Source: Yinghuangia soli
Lineage (GTDB): Bacteria; Actinomycetota; Actinomycetes; Streptomycetales; Streptomycetaceae
Direction of reading: 5' to 3'
Length of the DNA: 48,528 nt
Assembly (NCBI RefSeq): GCF_021502675.1
Contig: NZ_JAKFHA010000001.1
Coordinates: 348,317-396,844 of the forward strand
In this document: positions 31,956-40,402 of the stretch, piece after piece
Numbering within the stretch: position 1 is the first letter of the stretch
Layout of the letters: the number at the start of each line of letters is the position of its first letter
Position numbers and translations under genes: made by a program
Notes under the pieces: generated by a model
What the model was told of the DNA's origin: nothing
Databases searched by the model: none
What the model saw: the letters and a program-made list of their open reading frames with translations, nothing else

Positions 31956-33083
31956 CTACCGGGGCGTGCCGAACACCTGGGTCCAGTAGATCCGGTAGCT
32001 GCCGCCGTACGCGATTCCGATGCCGATCTGGGTCAGTTCGGGCGTGAGGATGTTGGCGCGGTGGCCGGGGCTGTTCATCCAGCCGGTGACGACCTCGGCG
32101 GGCGTGGGCTGTCCCGCGGCGATGTTCTCGGCGCAGCGGCTGTAGACGTAGCCGGAGGCGGTGACCCGGTCGGCGGGTTGGCGGCCGTCGAGGCCGGTGT
32201 GGTCGAAGTAGTCGCGGGCTGCCATGTCGTCGCTGTGGACCTGGGCGGCCTGGGTGAGCCGGGGTTCGTACGCGAGGGCGCCCATGCCGTGCCGGGCGCG
32301 TTCGGCGTTGGTGAGGGCGATCACCTGGGTGCGGAGGTGGTCGAGTTCCGGGGTGGACGGCATGGCGGGCATGGGCGGGGGCGCCTGCGGCCGGGGCGGC
32401 GTCGACGGGGACTGGGCGGGCCGCGGGGCGAACGGGTTGTTGCCGTCGGGAGTCAAGTGCGGGCCGGCCGGCTGCGGGATATGCGGGGCCGGGGCACTGG
32501 GCGGGGCCACATGGCGGTTCGGCGCAGGGGCCCGTGCGGGAGTCGGAGCAGAAGGCGGAGCCGGGGTCCGCGCGGGCACCCGGGCCGGGGCCGGTGCGGG
32601 CTCGTCGATGACGTCCACGCCGAAGTCGCGCGCGATGCCGGCCAGGCCGTCGGCGTAGCCCTGCCCCAGGGCGCGGATCTTCCAGGTGCCGTTGCGGGCG
32701 TACAGCTCCGCGAGGAGGAGGACGGTCTCGTGGGTCACCGGGTGGGGCGTGAAGCGGGCGAGGACGGCGCCGGCGCGGTCGGTGACGGTGAGGGCCGGGG
32801 TGGGGAGCGAGCCCAGGCGGGCGGACGGGTCGGCGGGGCTGACGACGAGGGTGACACGGGTGGCGCCGCGGCGGAGGCTGCCGGGGTTCACCGAGGCGGA
32901 GTCGCGTTCGAGGCGGACCCCGGGGGCGGTGGTCTGGTTGAAGAAGACGAAGTCGGCGTCGCCGGAGACGCGGCCGTCGTCGCCGGTGACCAGGAGGGAC
33001 AGGTCGAACGGGCCGGGTACGCGGAGCGTCAGCGCCCCGTCGGGGAGCGGGCGGTTGGCGCCCGGGGCCAGCGTGGTGCTCAT
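31956..33083 (-). CDS. TerD-CAP domain fusion protein
   Basis: A 375-aa protein. Residues 1 to about 160 are a TerD domain (LVTGDDGRVSGDADFVFFNQ, then VTLVVSPAD and HETVLLLAELYARNGTWKIRALGQGYADGL), a calcium-binding fold linked to tellurite and stress resistance. Residues about 165-240 are a proline/alanine-rich linker. The last 125 residues are a CAP/SCP domain: NAERARHGMGALAYEPRLT, HSDDM, FDHTGLDG, CAENIA, and GWMNSPGHRANILT. CAP domains are usually secreted and TerD proteins cytoplasmic. No signal peptide precedes the TerD part, so the place of action is unclear. The ATG at 33083 has only a weak GGGCGGG upstream. It stands alone on its strand between the LGFP pair and the divergent signal peptidase. 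Confidence 0.9.
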   Translation of the reverse strand: MSTTLAPGANRPLPDGALTLRVPGPFDLSLLVTGDDGRVSGDADFVFFNQTTAPGVRLERDSASVNPGSLRRGATRVTLVVSPADPSARLGSLPTPALTVTDRAGAVLARFTPHPVTHETVLLLAELYARNGTWKIRALGQGYADGLAGIARDFGVDVIDEPAPAPARVPARTPAPPSAPTPARAPAPNRHVAPPSAPAPHIPQPAGPHLTPDGNNPFAPRPAQSPSTPPRPQAPPPMPAMPSTPELDHLRTQVIALTNAERARHGMGALAYEPRLTQAAQVHSDDMAARDYFDHTGLDGRQPADRVTASGYVYSRCAENIAAGQPTPAEVVTGWMNSPGHRANILTPELTQIGIGIAYGGSYRIYWTQVFGTPR

Positions 33084-33406
33084 CGTGCGTTCGTCCCGCC
33101 CTTGGTGTGGTGGTGGTCGTCGGGTGGCAGGGGTGGTCTCGCGGTGACTATGCAGGGGACAACGGACAAGCGGAAGCAGAGGTTCGCGCCGGAGCTGTGG
33201 GATGCGTTACGGGTGGGCGGCCGGCGATGGCCGGTGACGTGCCCGGCACCGCCGAAGTGGTGTCGCCCGGCGTGCCGGCCCCGCGGAAAATGATGCCGCC
33301 GGGGCGCCCCGGACCGCTTGTCGGGGCGGCCTCGCCGGGCAGAGGATGTCCCGCGGGCTCGTCGTATGCCCGCCTTCGGAATCGGTCGGAATCGGGGGGT
33401 CGACGC
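33084..33406. other. Divergent region, TerD-CAP / signal peptidase
   Basis: About 320 bases. The signal peptidase frame is open throughout, but it has no domain character before 33407, so it is treated as non-coding. It should hold both promoters. No consensus -35/-10 pair or clear operator was identified. Confidence 0.45.
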
Positions 33407-34231
33407 GTGGCGGTCGGTCGTCGCACGGCAACGTCGAAGGTCGTACGGATCGCCGCCCACATGCTCGGTGCCCTGCTCATCGCCGGGCCGTTCATCGCGT
33501 GCTTCTTCCTGTACGCGGCCTTCAAGGTCCCGTCGGGTTCGGTCTCGATGGAACCGACACTGCGCCCGGGCGACCGCATGCTGGTGCACAAGGCCGCGGA
33601 CGGCATCGGGCGCGGCGATGTGGTGATCTTCGGGCAGCCGGGCTGGGGCGTGACCCCCTCGGCGAAACTCGTCAAGCGCGTGGTCGCGGTCGGCGGCGAC
33701 ACTGTCGTCTGCTGCGACGCGGGACGCTTAGTCATCAACGGCAAGCCAGTTTCGGAGAGTTACCTCCCCGAAGGGGTAGCCGCCTCGGAGAAGCCGTTCA
33801 AAGTCACGGTTCCGGAGGGCAGGTTCTTCGTCCTCGGCGACAACCGGGCGAACTCGCTGGACTCGCGGAGCCACATGATGACAGCGGAGCACGGCACGAT
33901 CGCCGAATCGGACGTCATCGGCCGGGTCGAGCGCATTCTCGAGCCCTGGCCCGCGGAGGGCGGACTCGCAAAGGGGAACGGCGACTTCGTCGCTGCGGGG
34001 CTGCCCGGCAGTGGTGCTCCGGACAGCCCCGCGCTCCTGCTGGCCTGGCTGGTAGCGGCCGGCGTGCTGCTCAATGTGCTGGCGAGTGCGGTCGGCGTGA
34101 CCGCGCTGCTACGCCGTCGGCGCCACACGTCCCGCGGCGCCGGTCCTGCCGGAGGTCGCGGAGGGAACTCCGGCGTCCCGCCAGTGCCCCGCGGGGACCC
34201 CGACGAGCCCGTACAGCCACCGCACCGGTGA
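33407..34231 (+). CDS. lepB: Type I signal peptidase
   Basis: A 274-aa membrane peptidase starting at GTG 33407 with GGGGGG 7 bases before it. The N-terminal helix (HMLGALLIAGPFIACFFLYAAF) is followed by box B PSGSVSMEPTL with the nucleophile S47, box D LVKRVVAVGGD with the general base K90, and box E LGDNRANSLDSR. A second helix near the C-terminus (ALLLAWLVAAGVLLNVLASAVGVTALL) gives the two-helix topology seen in several Streptomyces Sip proteins. It removes signal peptides from exported proteins on the outer face of the membrane, which could include the LGFP proteins and the protease here, though it is probably one of several paralogues. The last 40 residues are Pro/Gly-rich. Its 3' end overlaps the convergent membrane-protein gene by about 120 bases. 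Confidence 0.93.
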   Translation: MAVGRRTATSKVVRIAAHMLGALLIAGPFIACFFLYAAFKVPSGSVSMEPTLRPGDRMLVHKAADGIGRGDVVIFGQPGWGVTPSAKLVKRVVAVGGDTVVCCDAGRLVINGKPVSESYLPEGVAASEKPFKVTVPEGRFFVLGDNRANSLDSRSHMMTAEHGTIAESDVIGRVERILEPWPAEGGLAKGNGDFVAAGLPGSGAPDSPALLLAWLVAAGVLLNVLASAVGVTALLRRRRHTSRGAGPAGGRGGNSGVPPVPRGDPDEPVQPPHR

Positions 34232-35050
34232 CCGCCGCAGCAGCAGGAGCGGGCCGACCGTGACCGCGAAGACGGCGAGCCCGATCCACCAGCCGGTTCC
34301 GTGCACGAGCAGACTCGCGTAGACGGCGCCCGCGAACGGCATGACGTGGACGCCCAAGGCAGCGATGCCGACCGCGAAGACGCGGCGCACTTTGCGCTCT
34401 TCGTCCGCGCCGGGCAGCCGCCAGCCTTCGAGGAGCCAGCTGATCTCGGTCATCAGCATGACCATGACCACCGGACCGGCCAGGAAGACGAGTGCGAGGA
34501 AGGTCCCGGACGTCGCGAACTCCGAGATGTTGTTGACCAGTTTGTCGTCCGGCCAGGTCTGGAATCCGTTCCGCGTCGGGCTGAGCACGCGCCGGTAGCC
34601 GCAGCCGTCCCAGCCGTGCACGAGCGTCCCGAACATCAGGAAGTACGCCGCGACCGCCTGCAGGAAGGCCCAGTACCCGGCGCCGACCAGCGCCAGGGCG
34701 CGCGAGATCCAGAATCCGAGCATCGCGGCGACCACCACGCCGCCTGCGTAGACCGCGACGAACCCGGCCCACAGGTCCTCGTGCCGCGCGACGACGTGCA
34801 TCGTGCCCCAGGACGGGTTCTGCCACAGCAGGAAGAGCCCTGGAGGTGCGACGAGCACCGCGGCGAACAGGACGGTGGCGACGAAGTGCGGATTGGCGGT
34901 CAATGCCCGCGCGCGCTGCGCCAGTTCGGGATGGGCATCGGCGTCCGGCAGCGGCCGCCGCTCCCAGGACTGGAGCTGGCGGGCGGCGGCGAGCGCGAAC
35001 GTGGCGCCCATCGCGTACGAGAAGAACAGCACGGCCTGGATCGGCAGCAT
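34109..35050 (-). CDS. Multi-pass membrane protein of unknown function
   Basis: A 313-aa protein with six or seven hydrophobic segments (for example IQAVLFFSYAMGATFALAAA, VATVLFAAVLVAPPGLFLLW, LWAGFVAVYAGGVVVAAML). It has a conserved-looking polar loop, GTLVHGWDGCGYRRVLSPTR, and a charged C-terminal tail. I do not recognise the family. It begins four bases after the stop of the DUF6114 gene (GGGGTGA overlapping the junction), so the two are translationally coupled and probably work together. The 3' end overlaps the signal peptidase gene in the opposite direction. Membrane topology is clear; function is unknown. Confidence 0.75.
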   Translation of the reverse strand: MLPIQAVLFFSYAMGATFALAAARQLQSWERRPLPDADAHPELAQRARALTANPHFVATVLFAAVLVAPPGLFLLWQNPSWGTMHVVARHEDLWAGFVAVYAGGVVVAAMLGFWISRALALVGAGYWAFLQAVAAYFLMFGTLVHGWDGCGYRRVLSPTRNGFQTWPDDKLVNNISEFATSGTFLALVFLAGPVVMVMLMTEISWLLEGWRLPGADEERKVRRVFAVGIAALGVHVMPFAGAVYASLLVHGTGWWIGLAVFAVTVGPLLLLRRSPVRWLYGLVGVPAGHWRDAGVPSATSGRTGAAGRVAPTA

Positions 35051-35054
35051 CGGG

Positions 35055-36254
35055 TCACCCCGTCTCGATCGCCAGGTTCTTGGCCCTGATGATGTCCGAA
35101 TCGACCAGCGCCTGACCGGCCTTCACGTCGGTCATGAACACGAACGGCGGGATGATCGGCGGCAGCGGCAGACCCTCCGCGGAGAAGGTGAAGCAGATCA
35201 GGCCCTCGATGCAGCCGTACAGCCACGTGACGTAGATGACGACGTCGCCGTTGAGATTGAGCTGGTCGGCGCCGATCCGGTAGGTCGGCGAACCGTCGTT
35301 GGTGGTCAGCCGGTAGTCCCCCAACTGCGCCGCGCCCATGCGGAGTTTGAGGACCCTGAGCGGTCCGTTCCGGGTCGGCAGGTCGGTGATCTCGACGAGG
35401 GCGAAGCCGATCGGCGCGAAGTAGGTCGCGGTGACGGTCGGGGGACGCTCGCCGACGGTCGCCGCGGCCGAGACGGCGTCGAGTGCCGGACGCAGGCACT
35501 CTCCGCCTCCCGCGCATCCGGCGGCGTGCGCCTTGGGGGCGGCCGTGCCGATCGTGGCGGCGATCAGCAGCAGGGGCAGGGCAAGTGCCGCGCCGGTCGG
35601 GCCGGTACGCCCGGTGCCCGGGGAGGGCCCGGCACCGGGCCCCGCGGTCCCCGCGGATCCTGCCCTCGCGGATCCGGCGGCCGTGGATCCGGCGGCCGCA
35701 GGAGGCCCCGCCGCATCCGGGGATCCCGCCGGGCCGGCCGGGACGGCCGGTCCGGGCGGCCCGGCGGGGGTTCCCGGGTCCGGACCGGCCGCAGCCGCCC
35801 CGGACTTCGTGCTGCCGGCGCCGTCGTCGTCCCCGCCGACGCCCGGCCCGGCTCCCTCGGCCGCGGTCGGCTTCCTCGGCTTCCAGCCGAAGCCCATCGA
35901 ACTCCCCAGCACGCCGAGCGCCATGCCCAGCAGGAAGCCGCCCAGGTTGGTCGCCGCGAAGGACACCACGGATGCGATGAGCGCCACCAGCGAGACGAAG
36001 TGCCTTTGCGCGGGCAGGAACCACAGGCACAGCCCCGCGATGACGAGCACCGATCCGATGGCCAGCGCGGCGAGGCCGCCGACGCCGAGGGTGATGAGGA
36101 TCGACAGCGGCGACATCGGGATCAGGATGATCTCGACGCCGCCCAGGATCAGGTAGAAGCCGCCCCAGAACGGCCGGGTACGCCGCCAGCGGCGGAAGTG
36201 CCGGCGTCCCCTGGGGAACGGCAAGTGCCGGTCGAGCCAACGTCCGGGGTGCAC
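35055..36254 (-). CDS. DUF6114 membrane protein
   Basis: A 399-aa protein starting at GTG 36254 with AAGGAG upstream. The opening RRWRRTRPFWGGFYLILGGVEI and the following four hydrophobic segments match the actinobacterial DUF6114 family. After the membrane part comes an unusually long proline/alanine/glycine-rich stretch (about residues 125-230). A further hydrophobic segment and an extracellular-looking domain with paired cysteines (CAGGGECLRPAL, and YGCIEGLICFTF) follow, which is longer than the DUF6114 core. It is coupled to the unknown membrane protein downstream. The DUF6230 gene lies upstream in the same direction, a pairing common in Streptomyces. Function is unknown. Confidence 0.75.
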   Translation of the reverse strand: MHPGRWLDRHLPFPRGRRHFRRWRRTRPFWGGFYLILGGVEIILIPMSPLSILITLGVGGLAALAIGSVLVIAGLCLWFLPAQRHFVSLVALIASVVSFAATNLGGFLLGMALGVLGSSMGFGWKPRKPTAAEGAGPGVGGDDDGAGSTKSGAAAAGPDPGTPAGPPGPAVPAGPAGSPDAAGPPAAAGSTAAGSARAGSAGTAGPGAGPSPGTGRTGPTGAALALPLLLIAATIGTAAPKAHAAGCAGGGECLRPALDAVSAAATVGERPPTVTATYFAPIGFALVEITDLPTRNGPLRVLKLRMGAAQLGDYRLTTNDGSPTYRIGADQLNLNGDVVIYVTWLYGCIEGLICFTFSAEGLPLPPIIPPFVFMTDVKAGQALVDSDIIRAKNLAIETG

Positions 36255-36365
36255 GGCGGGCTCAGCTCCTTCCGTACGGTACGCGTGGGCGCGTGCGGGC
36301 GGATCTCACCGGGATTCGGGCGTCCCGGCCCGGCGGGCGCTCCGGGCCGGGACGCCGCTACCGGC

Positions 36366-37022
36366 TCAGAAGCAGCCCTGGCCGCCGAGTTTCACGGACA
36401 AGTTGAGGCCCTTGAGCTTGAAGTCGCCGCCGGTGGCGGCCCAGGCGTTCGACTTCACGTTGCTCACCGTCACCTGACCGGCCTGCAGGCCGAACGCCCC
36501 CGGGTCGCCCTTGGCGCCGGCCACCTTGTCCAGGGTGGAGGCGTCGCGTCCGATCTCCACGGTGCCGAACTCCGCGTCGCCGTTGAGGTCTTCGGCATCG
36601 ATGATCAGGCTCTTGGCGGTCACCGGACCGGCCTGCCCGCCCGCCGTGAGCTTGAAGACGACGTCGCCGAGCGGGGTCTTGATGCGGGCCGCCTGGCAGA
36701 TGTCGCTCAGCGTCGCGTCGCCGATGTGCAGCAGCGCGACGGAGTGCCCGTCGCCCTTGATGTCCTTGTCGGTGCCGACGTACGAGCCGAGCCCGTTGCT
36801 GGTCAGTTTTCCGGAACTGACCTGGAAGTTCGTGCCCGAGACGGCGAACGACGCGGCGAGCGCGCCCTGGGCCATCGCGGCGGTCATGGCGCCGATCGCG
36901 ACGATCGCCGGCACGCCGACCGCCACGGAGCGCCGCCAACTGGTGCCGCCTTCGGGTGTTTCCTCGTCGATGCGCAGTCTGGCCGTGACCCGGCCGAACA
37001 CCGAGCCGCTGTCCCCGATCAC
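36366..37022 (-). CDS. DUF6230 protein
   Basis: A 218-aa protein. I place the start at GTG 37022, preceded by GGGAGGG 7 bases upstream, rather than at the longer frame to 37373. A short basic N-terminus is followed by a hydrophobic segment, RRSVAVGVPAIVAIGAMTAAMAQGALAASFAVSGTNFQV. That segment is a signal or anchor ahead of a beta-rich domain with KLTSNGLGSYVGT, LLHIGDATLSDICQA and a C-terminal GGQGCF. This is the DUF6230 pattern usually found beside DUF6114. It is expected to be exported or membrane-attached. Role unknown. Divergent from a TetR gene that may control it. Confidence 0.78.
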   Translation of the reverse strand: MIGDSGSVFGRVTARLRIDEETPEGGTSWRRSVAVGVPAIVAIGAMTAAMAQGALAASFAVSGTNFQVSSGKLTSNGLGSYVGTDKDIKGDGHSVALLHIGDATLSDICQAARIKTPLGDVVFKLTAGGQAGPVTAKSLIIDAEDLNGDAEFGTVEIGRDASTLDKVAGAKGDPGAFGLQAGQVTVSNVKSNAWAATGGDFKLKGLNLSVKLGGQGCF

Positions 37023-37354
37023 GTCTGGTCCCTCCCGTTGTTCCCGTAGGTCTGGCCTTGCCACGGGTTGCGCAGGGTGGTGCTGGATTTGTGCAGGGGT
37101 GGTGCTGGGGTGGTGCATGCCGGTGCGGCTGCCGCGTGGTCGCCGGCGCCGCACGACGGTGGAACGGGTCCTGCCGGACGGCCGTCCGCGAATCGCGGAA
37201 TACGGCGGTGCACCGGGAATTCCGGGCAGCGCGGAACAGTCTCCGTGAACGACCGCGGAATGACGCACGCGGCCTGTCGAAATACCCTGCCAATTGCTTC
37301 CGGCAGCAGCCGGAAACATGATCTCGCCGTTCCTGTGCCCGCTCCTCTGGCACA
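37023..37354. other. Divergent regulatory region, DUF6230 / TetR
   Basis: About 330 bases with no supported gene. They contain the inverted repeat TTCCGGC-AGCA-GCCGGAA (37298-37315) and a near-palindrome CCGGGAATTCCGGG (37213-37226). Both are plausible sites for the TetR protein encoded next to them. Confidence 0.5.
37298..37315. promoter_or_regulatory. Candidate TetR operator
   Basis: A perfect 7-bp inverted repeat, TTCCGGC and GCCGGAA with a 4-base centre, lies 40-80 bases upstream of the TetR start in the divergent region. Its size fits a TetR dimer. Binding is inferred. Confidence 0.45.
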
Positions 37355-37996
37355 ATGCAGGCGTCGCCTTCAAGCCGCAGAGTAGGGCCGGTTTTGAACA
37401 AAAGTCAACAGCGCCGCAGCGAGTTGATCGCGGTCGGCCGCCGCCTGTTCGCCCGCACCTCGTACGACGCCCTGTCGATCGACGACATCGCCTACCACGC
37501 GGGCGTGGCGAAAGGCTTGATCTACTACTACTTCGCCAACAAGCGCGGCTACTACATCGCCGTGGTGCAGGACGCGGTCGACGAATTGATCATGAATGCC
37601 GAACGTGATCCGGAACTGCCGCCGCGCGAACGCCTGCTGCGCACCCTGGACAGCTACCTGCTCTTCGCGCAGGGCCACGAGGCCGCGTACCGCACGGTGG
37701 TGAGCGGCGGCGTCGGCTTCGACGCCGAGGTCCTGGCGATCCGCGACCGGGTGCGCGGGCAGCTCGTGGCCACCATCGCCGAGGGCGCGTACGGCCGCAG
37801 CGACCTGTCCCCGACCGCCCGGGCCGCGCTGGCCGGCTGGCTGTCGTACTGCGAGGGCGTGACCCTGGACTGGCTGCACCACCAGGACCTGGACCGCGAC
37901 TTCGTGCGCACGCTGCTGGTCGCGATGCTGCTGCGGACGCTGCGCACGATCGAGGAATTCGACCCCGGCTTTCCGGCGCCCAGGCCCGCCGACTGA
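37355..37996 (+). CDS. TetR-family regulator
   Basis: A 213-aa regulator. The N-terminal helix-turn-helix is clear: RRLFARTSYDALSIDDIAYHAGVAKGLIYYYFANKRGYY. The C-terminal ligand domain includes AAYRTVVSGGVGFDAEV and a helical dimer surface. The start may be ATG 37355 or TTG 37394; the latter begins LNKSQQRRSELI, closer to the usual TetR N-terminus. It is divergent from DUF6230, and a palindrome lies between them, so it probably controls that gene and itself. The inducer is unknown. Confidence 0.88.
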   Translation: MQASPSSRRVGPVLNKSQQRRSELIAVGRRLFARTSYDALSIDDIAYHAGVAKGLIYYYFANKRGYYIAVVQDAVDELIMNAERDPELPPRERLLRTLDSYLLFAQGHEAAYRTVVSGGVGFDAEVLAIRDRVRGQLVATIAEGAYGRSDLSPTARAALAGWLSYCEGVTLDWLHHQDLDRDFVRTLLVAMLLRTLRTIEEFDPGFPAPRPAD

Positions 37997-38180
37997 CCCG
38001 CCCGGGCCCGGCCGGCTCCCCCGGTATCGGGCCGGGCGCGCGGACTTCGCGGGTGCGCAGCCGGCCCCGGGCACCGAATTGTGTACCGCCACACCGATTT
38101 CCGGGCGGCCGTTGACAGCCGGGAATCGCGCTGCGACGTTACTCGGGCGTCCCACTTTTCCGCGTACCCGGGGAGGAATC

Positions 38181-38396
38181 ATGGCGACAGCCGTGGAGAA
38201 ACTCGCTACGGAACTCGGTACGGCGCCGCCGGACGGATTCTCCGGACTCGCGGCGGACGATGTGGAATTCCTCGCCGAGGCGCTGCGCAAGGCCCGCGAA
38301 GATCAATCGGCGGGCCTGGACCAGGCCGCCGAGGACTCGTTGAAGATGGTCCCGGCGATCGCGCGCGGCCCGGTCCGGCGCATTCTCTTCAGGTGA
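38181..38396 (+). CDS. Small hypothetical protein, 71 aa
   Basis: A 71-aa protein with an excellent ribosome site, GGGGAGGAATC directly before ATG 38181. It is mostly helical and acidic in the first two thirds and ends with a basic ARGPVRRILFR. No family is recognised. It ends about 13 bases before the next gene on the same strand, so the two form an operon and may encode partners. Confidence 0.7.
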   Translation: MATAVEKLATELGTAPPDGFSGLAADDVEFLAEALRKAREDQSAGLDQAAEDSLKMVPAIARGPVRRILFR

Positions 38397-38409
38397 GGTG
38401 GACCCGCCC

Positions 38410-39573
38410 ATGGACACGCTCCGCACGCGCGCCGAGATAGAGAAGACCGCCCACTTCCTGGACGTCGGACCGGACCGCCTGGCGTTCCTCGCCGCGCTGC
38501 CCGCCGCCGACGTGCGCCGCTTCCGCGAGCAGGTCACCGCGTCCCTGTTCGACGACCAGCCGGACATGCTGGACCGCATCGCCAAGGCCACCAAGCTGGT
38601 GCCCACGTCGATCGCGGCGACCATCTCGCAGAAGGCGCTGGGCGCCAAGCTCGCCGCCCGGGTCGCCGGCCGCCTGGAACCGGCCCGCGCCGCGGACATC
38701 GTGGAGAAGCTGCCGATCGGCTTCACCGCCGAGTCGTGCGGCCACCTCGACCCGCGCCGCGTCCGCGACCTGGTCGAACGCCTGCCGGAGGATCTCGTCG
38801 TCAAGATCGGCGTGGTGCTGGCGACGCGCGCCGACTTCGTCACGATGGGCCGCTTCGTCGGGCACCTGTCCGACGCCGCGATCGGCCGCATCCTCGGCCA
38901 GGTCGGCGACGACGTGGTGCTGCGCGTCGGGTTCTTCGTCGACATGCCCGAACGCCTCGACCACATCGTCGGGTTGATGGACACCGAGAAGCTGGCATCG
39001 GTCATCCGGGCCGCCTCGACCGAGAGCCTGTGGGCCGAGGCCCTCGCGGTCGCCTCGATGGTCGGCGACGCCCGCCGCGCCGAGATCGCCCGGCTGACCG
39101 CACGTCAGGACGGCGAGCAGTTGGACGCGTTGGTCCGCGCGGTGCACCGCGAGCACCTGTGGGAGGCGCTGCTGCCGCTCGTCGCGCTGCTCGACGGCGA
39201 CGACCGCCGCGCGGTCGCGGTCCTGCCGTCACTCCAGTCGCCCGAGGTGCTGGGCGACGTGGTCCGCGCCGTCGTCGCGACCGGCCTGTGGTCCGACTTC
39301 CTGCCGCTGGTCGACGTACTCCCGGAGAAGTCGCGGCAGTTGGTCGCCGAGGCGGCCGGCACGCTGGACGACGCGGACCTGGACCGGATGGCCTCGGCCG
39401 TCCAGGAGCAGGACCTGTGGGAGGCGGTGATCCCGCTCGTCGAGCTGATGGACGACGCCGCGAAGGAACGGGTCTTCGCCCTGGAGGCCTTCCAGGACTT
39501 CGACGGTGACCCCGACAGCAACAACAGCGACGGCGACAGCGGCATCAGCAGCAAGGACGGCAGCGCGAAGTAG
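38410..39573 (+). CDS. Helical-repeat protein, MgtE-N-like
   Basis: About 387 aa from the ATG at 38410, with AGGTGAGGTGG just upstream; GTG 38398 is in frame but less well placed. The protein is an alpha-solenoid of repeats of about 35-40 residues (ARVAGRLEPARAADIVEKLP, HLDPRRVRDLVERLPEDLVV, HLSDAAIGRILGQVGDD), resembling the cytoplasmic N-domain of MgtE. No membrane domain follows, so it is not a magnesium channel. A later WEALLPLV / WSDFLPLV / WEAVIPLV pattern marks three copies of a second repeat type. The tail is Asp/Ser-rich. Soluble, probably a scaffold. Coupled to the 71-aa protein. Function unknown. Confidence 0.72.
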   Translation: MDTLRTRAEIEKTAHFLDVGPDRLAFLAALPAADVRRFREQVTASLFDDQPDMLDRIAKATKLVPTSIAATISQKALGAKLAARVAGRLEPARAADIVEKLPIGFTAESCGHLDPRRVRDLVERLPEDLVVKIGVVLATRADFVTMGRFVGHLSDAAIGRILGQVGDDVVLRVGFFVDMPERLDHIVGLMDTEKLASVIRAASTESLWAEALAVASMVGDARRAEIARLTARQDGEQLDALVRAVHREHLWEALLPLVALLDGDDRRAVAVLPSLQSPEVLGDVVRAVVATGLWSDFLPLVDVLPEKSRQLVAEAAGTLDDADLDRMASAVQEQDLWEAVIPLVELMDDAAKERVFALEAFQDFDGDPDSNNSDGDSGISSKDGSAK

Positions 39574-39605
39574 CCTGGCTCCACCCCGCTGCCGCAGGAG
39601 GACGC

Positions 39606-40397
39606 ATGCCCGCCGACCTGTCCGCGATCCTGGCCGACCTGCACGCCGAGGGCGACGACCTCGACGCCCTGGTCGCCGGGATCCCGGCCCGCTCATGGGC
39701 CGCGCCGACTCCCGCGGAAGGCTGGAGCATCGCGTACCAGATCGCGCATCTCGCGTGGACCGACGCACAAGCCCTCTTGGCCGCCGCCGACCCGGGTGCC
39801 TTCGCCGCACGGCTGAAGGAATTCGCCGCGATCGGACCGGGGTTCGTCGACCAGGCGGCGGCCGAGGGAGCCGCGCTGCCACCCGCAGCGCTCCTTGCGC
39901 ACTGGCGGGAGAGCCGGACGCGGCTGGCCGCGGCACTCGCCGCGTACCCGGGCGACGGGAAGCTGCCGTGGTTCGGCCCGCCGATGCGCCCCGCGTCGAT
40001 GGCCAGCGCCCGCCTGATGGAGACCTGGGCGCACGGCCAAGACGTCGCGGACGCCCTGGGCGTCCGGCGCGAACCCACCGCCCGGCTGCGCCCGATCGTG
40101 CATATCGGGGTGCGCACCTTCGGCTTCTCGTTCGCGATCCGCGGACTCCCGTCGCCCGCCGGGGAGCTGCGCGTCGAGCTGCGGGCGCCGGACGGCTCGC
40201 TCTGGGAGCAAGGCCCGCCCGACGCCGCGGACCGGGTCACCGGGTCGGCAGAGGACTTCTGCCTGCTGGTCACCCGGCGGCGGCATCCTGCCGACCTGGG
40301 CCTGACCGTGACGGGTGAGGACGCCGGCCGCTGGGCGGGCATCGCGCAGGCTTTCGCCGGAGCGCCCGGCCCCGAGCGGCCCGCCCGCACCGGCTGA
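39606..40397 (+). CDS. TIGR03084-family metal-binding protein
   Basis: A 263-aa protein with AGGAGGACGC directly before ATG 39606. The opening (LHAEGDDLDALVAGIPARSWAAPTPAEGWSIAYQIAHLAWTD) and the segment ASARLMETWAHGQDVADALG match the actinobacterial TIGR03084 family, a relative of DinB and mycothiol-dependent maleylpyruvate isomerase four-helix bundles. H47 in AHLAWTD and H143 in WAHGQD are the likely metal ligands. Members are thought to be thiol-dependent transferases or isomerases, often with mycothiol; the substrate is unknown. It follows the helical-repeat gene by 32 bases on the same strand. Confidence 0.88.
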   Translation: MPADLSAILADLHAEGDDLDALVAGIPARSWAAPTPAEGWSIAYQIAHLAWTDAQALLAAADPGAFAARLKEFAAIGPGFVDQAAAEGAALPPAALLAHWRESRTRLAAALAAYPGDGKLPWFGPPMRPASMASARLMETWAHGQDVADALGVRREPTARLRPIVHIGVRTFGFSFAIRGLPSPAGELRVELRAPDGSLWEQGPPDAADRVTGSAEDFCLLVTRRRHPADLGLTVTGEDAGRWAGIAQAFAGAPGPERPARTG

Positions 40398-40402
40398 ACC
40401 GG

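Noticed and set aside
38410-39573. The helical-repeat gene as an MgtE magnesium transporter
   Set aside because: Only an MgtE-N-like solenoid is present; no CBS domains or membrane helices follow.
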